43,073 nt of DNA from Clostridium sp. CAG:510 (GTDB lineage: Bacteria; Bacillota; Clostridia; Lachnospirales; Lachnospiraceae), in NCBI GenBank assembly GCA_000434615.1, contig FR880818.1, forward strand, positions 1-43,073, written 5' to 3'. Position 1 is the first letter of the stretch. The number at the start of each line of letters is the position of its first letter. Shown here in pieces: positions 25,517 to 33,428 of this stretch. The notes below the pieces were generated by a model. That model saw nothing but the letters and a program-made list of their open reading frames with translations. It was not told the DNA's origin and searched no databases. The translations under genes and the position numbers were made by a program.

Positions 25517-27284
25517 TCTGTACACCTCCTCCGGGAATACGGATGATACATGTTGTACCGTCCTCCTCCGCCCGATAACGGTAGCGGACGTTGTCCCCGT
25601 ATTTCAAACGTAGTCTGGTAAGTACATTCACAACCCCATAACCGTTTTTCTGATTGGGAAAGCTTTTCTTTGCCTCGGAAAGCGGTTTTTCGTTCAGAGC
25701 ATTGATTTTTTCCGCCATATCCTCCTCAATGGGCGTACCGTTATTGTAAACCACAAGCAGTAAATCCCCCCCGTCCCGGTATATGCGGATGGCAATGATA
25801 CCGCCCTCGTATATTTCCCGGAACCCGTATTTAATGGCATTTTCCACGAGCGGCTGTAAAATCAGCTTAAGAACATAGGTTTTCTCCGGCTCCACCTCGC
25901 AGTCCACTGTGTAAGTAAACAGGTTTTCGTTTCGGATTTCCTGAATCTGAAGGTAACTTCTGACATTCTCCAATTCATCCGCCACCGTCACAATATCATT
26001 TCCTTTACTTAAGGAAAGCCGCAGATATTTGGAAAGTGCCTGAATCATCTTCATAGTTGTTTCTTCTTTATTAATACGTGCCAGCATGTATATGGTGTCC
26101 AGCGTGTTATACAGAAAATGTGGGTTGATCTGGTTGATCAGCATATTCAGTTCGCTGGTACGCAGCTCCTTCTGCTGGTCCTTGATTTCCGTCAGAAGGT
26201 TTTCGATGTTAATAAGCATTTTATTGTAGGAATTTCCAATCCGGTCCAGCTCCGTATTGGTATGCAGATGCACCTGGTGGGAAAAATCGTTGCCGTCGAA
26301 CTCCGTCATTGCCCTGCTAAGCACCTTAATGGGCTTGGTAATTTTGTTGGAAAAATACACACTCAAGACTACCGCAATGGCAATAACCAGAAAATAGATA
26401 CTAAACAATACCATCATAATTCTGCCGGTGCCTTTCGTTAACACCCGCTCCGGTATTATGGTAAAGACCGAAAAGCCGCTCTGCTTCTGCTTATACAGGA
26501 AAAGCATTCCCTCCGCCACTCTTTCGCCCTGCAGCACAACACCGTTTTTTTCTTCTACGGCATAGTCCGCCAGCAGTCTTTTTGTGCTTTCCGTCAGGGA
26601 AAAGGAAGCAGGGAACCAGGAGTCACAGATGTTGCCGCCGCCATCCATTACACCCATGGCGGCTTCCCCGGTAAAGGAATCGCCGCCCTCTTTTATACTG
26701 TCCAGAAATTCACTGTCCATTTTCAGAAACAAATACCCCGGCTCATGGGCATAATCTAAGCTGTGTACCTTTCTGCCGATAAAGAGCGCTTCCTTCCCGG
26801 TGCCGAATAAGGTATCCTCCGCCACAAACCAGACCGTATCCGCATAGGAATCCCCCAGCCTGGTCAAGAAACCGCTTTCTGAAAAATCCGCATAGGGAAT
26901 TTTGGAATAAGAACGTGTATACAGATTCTGCTTGTTATCCACGTAACAGTATTCGGAAACATGGTCCAGATTGATGTAGGCAAAATATTTACTTAAAGAA
27001 TTCTTTTCCACTTCCTCAAGCGGCTTTGCCTTCAGGCTCTGCTGCACCTGGTCGTTTAAGATACATTCCTCCGTAACCTTATCCGCTTTCTGGAACAAAG
27101 TATCTAAGGAAATCCCCATCTTTTCATTCAGGAAAGCATACTGGTTCGTCACAATGACCAGCATATTGCTGCGCATATAAAACCAGACTCCTACGCTGGA
27201 CAGCAAAAGCGCCAGCAGTAAAAGTCCGATTGTATACCTTAAATATTTTTTTTGAAATCCCGATACACTTTTTTTCTTTCTCAT
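25506..27284 (-). CDS. Sensor histidine kinase, YesM/LytS class
   Basis: Membrane sensor of 592 residues. N-terminal helix (about 15-37), extracellular sensor domain (about 38-280), second helix (about 287-308), HAMP linker (ITKPIKVLSRAM), a His_kinase domain with phospho-accepting His389 in QINPHFLYNT, and an HATPase domain with N box LQPLVENAIKYGF and a glycine-rich NGYGVVNV. Its ATG overlaps the stop of the response regulator frame (ATGA), the typical coupling of YesN/YesM pairs. Such pairs usually control adjacent carbohydrate importers, which fits the downstream maltodextrin operon. Confidence 0.93.
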   Translation of the reverse strand: MRKKKSVSGFQKKYLRYTIGLLLLALLLSSVGVWFYMRSNMLVIVTNQYAFLNEKMGISLDTLFQKADKVTEECILNDQVQQSLKAKPLEEVEKNSLSKYFAYINLDHVSEYCYVDNKQNLYTRSYSKIPYADFSESGFLTRLGDSYADTVWFVAEDTLFGTGKEALFIGRKVHSLDYAHEPGYLFLKMDSEFLDSIKEGGDSFTGEAAMGVMDGGGNICDSWFPASFSLTESTKRLLADYAVEEKNGVVLQGERVAEGMLFLYKQKQSGFSVFTIIPERVLTKGTGRIMMVLFSIYFLVIAIAVVLSVYFSNKITKPIKVLSRAMTEFDGNDFSHQVHLHTNTELDRIGNSYNKMLINIENLLTEIKDQQKELRTSELNMLINQINPHFLYNTLDTIYMLARINKEETTMKMIQALSKYLRLSLSKGNDIVTVADELENVRSYLQIQEIRNENLFTYTVDCEVEPEKTYVLKLILQPLVENAIKYGFREIYEGGIIAIRIYRDGGDLLLVVYNNGTPIEEDMAEKINALNEKPLSEAKKSFPNQKNGYGVVNVLTRLRLKYGDNVRYRYRAEEDGTTCIIRIPGGGVQNEE

Positions 27285-28873
27285 GCGTCAAATTCCTTTT
27301 TGTATTCGCTGGGCAGTTTTCCGGTGTATTCCTTAAACAGATGGGCAAAGTAGGAAGGATTGCTGATTCCTATCTGGTCGCAGATGCTGCCGATGCTCTC
27401 TGCATTGTTCTGCAGAAGCTTCTTTGCTTTTTCCATGCGGCACTGCAGCAGGTACTTTTTAAAAGACATGTGAAAGGTTTCCTTAAACACCCTGCCGAAC
27501 TAAACCGGGTTTAAGTAAATATGGGTGGCAACGGAAACAATGGACAAATCCTCTTCCTGTAAATGCTCCTCCACGTAAGCCGCCGCTGCATTCATATATT
27601 CCTTGCCGCCCTTGATGTCGTGGGCTTCCGCATATTCCTTCCGAAGCTCTACTGCCCGGCACAGGATTTTGTAGCAGACATCCACTTCCTTGGAGACATG
27701 CAGGCTCTGCATATTGGAATAATAATTCTGAAACTGTTTCTTTAACTCCTCCGTCATACCATAGGAGTCCTCAACCGCCATTTCCGCTTCCAGCATCACG
27801 CCGTGCATTTTCTGACGCTGCAGATCCTCATCATCCGGCAGAGCATAAAGAAAGCGGATAAAGGCTTCCTTTAAGCTTTTTTCGTCATTCTTCCGGATAG
27901 CACCGAGAATGGGCAGGGTTTCCTCCGTATTTTCTCCCTTTGCCGCCTTTCCGCCGAATTCTTCCTTGACGGCAAAGGTGCTTCCCCCGGAAGCCGTTGC
28001 CAGTTCAAACAGCTTTCCTGCCTCTTCATAGCTTTTCCGGATACCCGTAAGTCCCTTGTAGGGCTTGGATATGGATGCCACCACGGGACTCTTTAATTCT
28101 TCTCTTGCATTCTCCAAAAAAGCCTTCAGCTCATGCACCGTTGTATTTTCTTTGGTTTTGACGACAAAAATTTCCGCACCCGTTTCGGAAGGAAAATGCC
28201 AGAAAAAATACCGGCTTCCGATTTTTTCCTGCAGTAATTTTTCCAGGGCAAAACGGGAAGCTTCGTACTCCAGCGCATTAGTGATTTTATAGGCGATATC
28301 AATATCCGCTTCCACGGTAATGAACCGTTCTTCTTTTTCCGGCATCTGACCGACAGTTTCCAGAACCTCCGTCAGTTTTTCAAAAGGTATCTGATCCTGC
28401 AGATATTTCTGCACCACCACCTGCAAAAAGCTCACAGAGTCCCTTTTTACCATCCGTTCCCAGTTTTCAAGCTTTTCCGCATTCTTTTTCTGTTCCATGC
28501 AGGTTTTATACGCACTTTCCATGGTTTCCTGCAGTTTTTCGTCCTCAATGGGCTTTAAAAGATATGCAAACGCTCCTAATTCACATGCCTGCTGGGCATA
28601 GGAGAAATCCCTGTAAGCGCTTAATACAATAAACAGACATTCCTGTCCTGTTTTTTTGATTTCCTCCATGACCTGCAGTCCGGTGACCTGCTTCATACGG
28701 ATGTCCGTAAGCACCACATCCGGCTGCTTTTCCCTTATGATGCGGATGGCCTGCTCCCCGCTCTGGGCAGTGCCCACCACCCGAAAGCCCATCCGATCCC
28801 ACTCATAGGTATTGACCAGTCCTTTTAACAGAATCGGTTCATCATCTACAATTACAAGTTTTAATAATTCCAT
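27281..28873 (-). pseudogene. Response regulator with AraC HTH (YesN type), interrupted by in-frame TAG
   Basis: Partner of the adjacent kinase. The receiver domain is intact (VIVDDEP, phospho-acceptor Asp57 in TDIRM, Lys in LLKPIED), followed by a long middle region and the AraC-type DNA-binding domain. Codon 458 is TAG (27500-27502) where family members have Tyr (context NPV-stop-FGRVFKETF). The frame after it is fully intact for another 72 codons to 27281 and ends in the normal ATGA overlap with the kinase. Termination at TAG leaves only part of the first helix-turn-helix and no second one, so the product should not bind DNA. Possibilities: a recent nonsense mutation, a sequencing error, or read-through. 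The start is uncertain: ATG 28873 is chosen by family N terminus, ATG 28888 is also open, and neither has a good ribosome binding site. Confidence 0.85.
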
Positions 28874-28920
28874 ACATTTATCCAGCATTCGTGAGATTAC
28901 GTTATATTTTGTGACATCTT

Positions 28921-28985
28921 CAGTTTACTTCCCAAATGCAAAAAATCATACTAATTACCATACCATAAATATAAAAAATCATACT
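28921..28985. promoter_or_regulatory. Direct repeats and shared boxes upstream of the response regulator
   Basis: Two identical 13-bp direct repeats, AAAAAATCATACT, at 28940-28952 and 28973-28985 are 33 bp apart start to start, close to three helical turns. Next to them are CAGTTTACTTCCCA (28921-28934) and AATGCAAAAAAT (28935-28946), both found again upstream of the transport operon. A weak -10 (TATAAC on minus) lies at 28901-28906. Confidence 0.5.
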
Positions 28986-28990
28986 TTTTT

Positions 28991-30355
28991 TTACATCCTT
29001 TGTACGGTTTTCTTATAGACAATGCTAAAATAAATACCCTCCGCAACCGCTGTTATCGTCCAGGAAAAGATATAGAGAAGATACAGGGACGGAATGGTGT
29101 GGAAATACGCAAATACGGTATAAATCCAGATGACACGGAACACGCAGGAGCCCATTACCACGATAATGGTGGGAACCACGCTTTTGCCAAGACCTCTGGA
29201 GGCCGCTATGGTGCAGTCCATGAACGGCGCCATCACAAAAGAAAAGCCCATAATACGCAGTCTCTGCATGCCGGCATCTATAACCTCGGTGTTGTTGGCA
29301 AACAAAGATAAAAACTGTCTGCCTGACAAAAGCAGTACACCGCCCGCAAGGGCAGCCACTCCGGCACCGTAAAACAGACTGATGAAATAGCTCTTCTTCA
29401 TGCGTTCCTTTTTGCCCGCTCCCCTGTTCTGTCCGATGAAGCTGGCGCATGCCGTGTAGAACGCATTCAGGATATTGAAAATAACCGTATCCGCATTGGC
29501 CGCCGCCGAGTTGCCGGATACCATAACCGTGTCAAAGGAATTGACGCCCATCTGCACAAACAGATTTGCGATGGCAAAAATGGCGTTCTGGATGCCGGTG
29601 GGCAGTCCGATTAACAGCACGGATTTTGCGGCGTCCTTATGCAGCCGTATTTTTCTTACGGACAGATTGCATTCATCCTCCCTGCGCAGCAGATTGGCAA
29701 TGATAAGCACTGCCGATACATACTGGGCAATCACACTGGCAATCGCGACGCCCGCTGCCGCCAGATGCATCACAATGACAAAAAACAAATTCAGCAGGAC
29801 ATTCAGAATGCCCGCAATGCTTAAGTAAACCAACGGATGCCTGGTATCCCCACCGGCGCTCATGACGCCATTGCCGAAATTGTAAACTGCCATACCGGGC
29901 AGACCCAGCGCATAAATCCGCAGATACAGCACTGCCTGCTCCAGCAGATCTTCTTTGGTTTTCATGAGGGTAAGCACCGGTCTTGCCAGTACAAAGCACA
30001 GGATGCAGGCAGCCATACCCACAATAAAGCATAAAATCAGGGAAGTATGGATGGTCTGTTCCACATTTCTTTTATCCCTGGCTCCCAGGCCCAGCGCCAC
30101 CTGTACGTTGACACCGCTCCCCATACCGATTAAAAATCCCACAAATAACGAAACGAGAAGGGTTGTGGAGCCGACGGCTCCCAGCGCCTTGTAGTCGGCA
30201 AACTTACCGACTACCGCCACGTCGCTTAAATTGAACATGACCTCTAAAAGCTGGGAGAGCATCAACGGAACACTGAATAAAAAGATGTTCTTCCACAAAG
30301 ACCCTTCTACCATATTAATCGTTGTTTTCTTTTTGTTTTTTGTTTCTCCGCACAT
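28991..30355 (-). CDS. MATE family efflux transporter
   Basis: Multidrug/toxin or lipid-type antiporter of the MATE superfamily, 454 residues with about 12 helices. The N-terminal TINMVEGSLWKNIFLFSVPLM is typical of Clostridia MATE proteins, as are VAVVGKFADYKALGAVGST and the second-half repeat MGVNSFDTVMVSGNSAAANAD. The start at 30355 overlaps the upstream GLUG gene by 41 nt; ATG 30313, directly after that gene's stop (TAATATG), is the alternative. Neither has a ribosome binding site, so translation probably depends on the gene before. It is the last gene of a three-gene cluster with an RND transporter. Confidence 0.9.
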   Translation of the reverse strand: MCGETKNKKKTTINMVEGSLWKNIFLFSVPLMLSQLLEVMFNLSDVAVVGKFADYKALGAVGSTTLLVSLFVGFLIGMGSGVNVQVALGLGARDKRNVEQTIHTSLILCFIVGMAACILCFVLARPVLTLMKTKEDLLEQAVLYLRIYALGLPGMAVYNFGNGVMSAGGDTRHPLVYLSIAGILNVLLNLFFVIVMHLAAAGVAIASVIAQYVSAVLIIANLLRREDECNLSVRKIRLHKDAAKSVLLIGLPTGIQNAIFAIANLFVQMGVNSFDTVMVSGNSAAANADTVIFNILNAFYTACASFIGQNRGAGKKERMKKSYFISLFYGAGVAALAGGVLLLSGRQFLSLFANNTEVIDAGMQRLRIMGFSFVMAPFMDCTIAASRGLGKSVVPTIIVVMGSCVFRVIWIYTVFAYFHTIPSLYLLYIFSWTITAVAEGIYFSIVYKKTVQRM

Positions 30356-33300
30356 GACGATGTCTGCACAACAGTACTATCCCCACGATAACAGCCACCG
30401 CTGCCACGGCAATGCCGGTAATAAGCAGCGTACTGTTTTTACTGTTTTCTCCTATCTTAAATGTTCCTTCCGCATCTGCCGTAAATTCTATGTAGCTGCC
30501 GATAACGCGGGAGTCCGTTTTTTCAAAGTTTCCGTTCTTTTCCACTAAAATGTGGCAGTTGTCGCTGTCCTCACAGTATACACGCAGGGTGACTTCTCCC
30601 TGATACAGGGTGCCTTTCTCGGTATCCTCCTTCGGATTTTCCACCCGGTAACGGTACACGCCGTCCTCCTGTGTGACACTTAAGCATGCGCCCGGATAAA
30701 ATTCTCCGGCTGCCATTAAAACCGCCTTGCCGCCCTCCACCGTATCCTCGGAGGCAACGGAGGCAATCCATTCCTTGTATTCCGCGTTGAGAACGGTATT
30801 GCTGCGGATGCCTGCCTCGTCGATTTCGGGCCAGCTTCCGTAATAGCCTTCTTTTTCCGGTACTTCCGGAAGGTCCAAATCGGAAAGCCTGCTGCCGTAG
30901 GTGCAGTTTATCTTTGCCACCTCTTTGTCATCCGCCATAAATGTAACCGTGAAGTATGTAAAGGCATCCGGCACATTTTCCATATTGCTCAGTTCTTCGT
31001 AGCTGATGGGGCAGGCGCCGTTTTCATAGCCGATGCCGTCCACACCGTCCAGGCCGCCTTCCACATAATAATTGCCGTACATGGTGCCGTTATCCTTCAG
31101 GGAACCGGCAATGCCGCCACCCGCTTCTCCGCTCATGGAAACGGTGTTGCATGCATAGCTGTAGAAAATATCACAGCCTCTGCCGGTGATACCTCCCACA
31201 TAATTTTTACCGGTGATATTGCCCATGCTGTAGCAGCTCCGGATGGCATAATCCGCAGAACCGGCAATTCCGCCTACATTGCTGCCGCCGGTACTTTCAA
31301 CGTCCGCATAGGACTCGCAGGAAATAATGGCGCCGTAATCCGCTTTTCCCGCAATACCGCCTACGCAGTCTTTTTTACCGGTCACCTTGCCGGTGTTGCG
31401 GCTGTCACGCACTACTGCCTTCACCGTCTGCTCCACATCAAAGCTTTCCGCACCGGAAAGAGTGATATCCTCCTCCGGGTCAAAATCGTATTCCGTGGCA
31501 ATCTGTCCCACGATACCGCCCACGTTGGTGTCGGCTTCTATGGTTCCCCGGTTGATACAGAGAGTGATCTTCCCCTTCTGGAAACCGGATGTATCGTAAA
31601 GTGCTTCATCCGCCACCTCCTTTTCCGTACCGGGATCCCCCGGTGTCACATCCCCGTCCGTTGCCGGTTCGTCGGAGGTGTCTTCTATAGAGATGCCTTC
31701 ATAACGGAATAAATCGTCCCTGATTTCGCTGGTAAGCTTCCGCAGAACCCTTGCCTGTTCTGTCAGGGCATCCATATTCCCACTGTTTGTATCCGCGGAT
31801 TTTTCCAACAGATCCGCCAGAGCCTCCAGGCTGTTCGTGGCGTCATCCAGATTCTTGTTGAGTAATTCCAGATTGTTCTTTATAACGCTTTCCCTGCTCT
31901 CTGTGGCATCCGTCATGGTGTCTATATGACCGGAAGCGCTTTCTCCGAACTTCTTCAGGGCTGTTTTATAGCTTTCCCAGTCATCATTGCCGGAAATATC
32001 CGGCCAGGAATCATTGCCTGATATATCAAACCAAGGATTGTTTCCTGAAATATCGTCCCACGGGTTGTTGCCGGAAATATCATCGAGGGGACTGTCCGCC
32101 GTAACATTGCCTGCCTCAGAGCCAGCCATGCCTTCCACCTCCCGGGGTGGGTCATCGGGGTCGGGCTTCTTGCCGTTGTTGCCGGACACGTCGGCAAGGT
32201 CATCATTCAGTTTCCGTATATCGTTGCTGACACCGCCAAGCTCCTGATTGTAAATATACCAGAGATCCACTGCTGCCGTGGAAAGCTCTTTCCCGGCGGC
32301 ATTTGCTCCCTTTAAGCTGCCTGATATCTGCCTGGCTATCTGTGTGGCGTCCCTATTTGTCTTGCTGATTTCATCGTAAGTGGCATCCAGCAGGTCAAGG
32401 AATTTGTCCGTTTCCCGGTCCAGTTCCTGCAGCTTGTCGCTTAAATACTGGATTTCCAGAAAAGGCTCCATCTGGCCGGCCATACCGCCCACGTCCTTAC
32501 GTCCCAGAACATGTCCGTTATTGGTGCAGCTCTGTAGGTAACCCTGATGCAGTCTGCCCACGATGCCGCCGATGTTATAGCCCACATGCTCATAACCGAT
32601 ATCGCCGGTATTTACGCAGAAATAAATCTTGCCGCCGGAAATACCCGCAATACCACCGGTATCCGTATGGGCAGCCACATTGGAGGTACTGTTGAGTTTT
32701 TCTAAATTGTCCACGGAAAAATCATCCAGATCATAGGTTACTTCCGTACTGTAGGTGTTGATTTTACCGCTGTTACCGCAGTTGTTCAGAGTACCGTCGT
32801 TGCTGCCGGCAATACCTCCCGCGGAATGGTCTCCCAAAATCACGCCGGCATTCTTGCATCGGCGGATTTCACCGGTTTCCGCATTGCTTCCGGCAATGCC
32901 GCCCACGTTGGTATCGCCGATGACCGTACCGGTAAAGCTGCAGTTTTCCACAAGTCCGTAGTTCACACCTACAATGCCGCCTACCTGCTTTGCCGTTCCG
33001 TCCGGGGCTACCCGTCCTTCCACGGTCAGTCCCTTCACAATACCGCCATCCTGCACATAGCGGAACAGACCCTTGTCGGAGCCTGCGGATGTGATTTCCA
33101 AGTTGCTGATATGGTGTCCCGCACCGTCAAAATAACCGCCGAAGACCGGAATGCAGAGCTCATCCGCACCGGTCAGGCTGATGTTGTCCGTAAGAATGAC
33201 CAGCTTGTCCACGGACCATTCGTCCACGCTGCAGTCTGCCGCGAATTTGCGCAGCTCCTCTTCCGTGCCGATTTCTATCCTGGTATATACTTTATCCGCC

Positions 33301-33428
33301 TGCTGTGTACGGTAGCTGCCGCCCCTGTACTGCTCGTAAGTGGGAACCTCTGCCGCCAGTGCCGGAAATGTGGTCTGCAAAAGAATGAGTGCCGTGCAGA
33401 CACCTGCCAAAACCTTCTTACTCTTCAT
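30315..33428 (-). CDS. Surface-anchored GLUG-repeat protein with coiled coils
   Basis: Exported protein of 1037 residues. The start at 33428 has GAGGTG 7 nt upstream and lies inside the end of the RND gene (11-nt overlap). Order of parts: signal peptide (1-26, ending ALAAE); GLUG-type repeats (GGIVGVNYGLVENCS, VGGIAGSNAETG and others, about 115-310), which in known proteins form beta-solenoid-like surfaces; a helical, coiled-coil-prone stretch (about 325-410); a Pro/Asp linker with four 9-residue DISGN repeats (450-485); more coiled coil (about 490-575); more GLUG repeats (about 615-800); an InlB B-repeat-like segment (FTVTFMADDKEVAKI); and a C-terminal membrane helix (about 998-1021) with a basic tail. 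The whole ectodomain is therefore outside the cell, held at the C terminus. Function unknown; coupling to the RND gene suggests an accessory role. Confidence 0.82.
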   Translation of the reverse strand: MKSKKVLAGVCTALILLQTTFPALAAEVPTYEQYRGGSYRTQQADKVYTRIEIGTEEELRKFAADCSVDEWSVDKLVILTDNISLTGADELCIPVFGGYFDGAGHHISNLEITSAGSDKGLFRYVQDGGIVKGLTVEGRVAPDGTAKQVGGIVGVNYGLVENCSFTGTVIGDTNVGGIAGSNAETGEIRRCKNAGVILGDHSAGGIAGSNDGTLNNCGNSGKINTYSTEVTYDLDDFSVDNLEKLNSTSNVAAHTDTGGIAGISGGKIYFCVNTGDIGYEHVGYNIGGIVGRLHQGYLQSCTNNGHVLGRKDVGGMAGQMEPFLEIQYLSDKLQELDRETDKFLDLLDATYDEISKTNRDATQIARQISGSLKGANAAGKELSTAAVDLWYIYNQELGGVSNDIRKLNDDLADVSGNNGKKPDPDDPPREVEGMAGSEAGNVTADSPLDDISGNNPWDDISGNNPWFDISGNDSWPDISGNDDWESYKTALKKFGESASGHIDTMTDATESRESVIKNNLELLNKNLDDATNSLEALADLLEKSADTNSGNMDALTEQARVLRKLTSEIRDDLFRYEGISIEDTSDEPATDGDVTPGDPGTEKEVADEALYDTSGFQKGKITLCINRGTIEADTNVGGIVGQIATEYDFDPEEDITLSGAESFDVEQTVKAVVRDSRNTGKVTGKKDCVGGIAGKADYGAIISCESYADVESTGGSNVGGIAGSADYAIRSCYSMGNITGKNYVGGITGRGCDIFYSYACNTVSMSGEAGGGIAGSLKDNGTMYGNYYVEGGLDGVDGIGYENGACPISYEELSNMENVPDAFTYFTVTFMADDKEVAKINCTYGSRLSDLDLPEVPEKEGYYGSWPEIDEAGIRSNTVLNAEYKEWIASVASEDTVEGGKAVLMAAGEFYPGACLSVTQEDGVYRYRVENPKEDTEKGTLYQGEVTLRVYCEDSDNCHILVEKNGNFEKTDSRVIGSYIEFTADAEGTFKIGENSKNSTLLITGIAVAAVAVIVGIVLLCRHRHVRRNKKQKENND
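31974..32081. repeat. Four 27-bp repeats encoding DISGN units
   Basis: Four in-frame 27-bp units encode DISGNNPWD, DISGNNPWF, DISGNDSWP and DISGNDDWE. Codons vary between units while the residues are kept, which argues for selection on the peptide rather than recent slippage. Confidence 0.85.

Noticed and set aside
27281..27490. Separate small AraC-HTH gene starting at GTG 27490
   Set aside because: It begins in the middle of the first helix-turn-helix, lacks a ribosome binding site, and is in the same frame as the regulator; better read as the remainder of one interrupted gene.
27500..27502. TAG recoded as an amino acid throughout the genome
   Set aside because: TAG is used as the ordinary stop of malQ, the TetR gene at 16050 and the zinc-ribbon gene at 12311.
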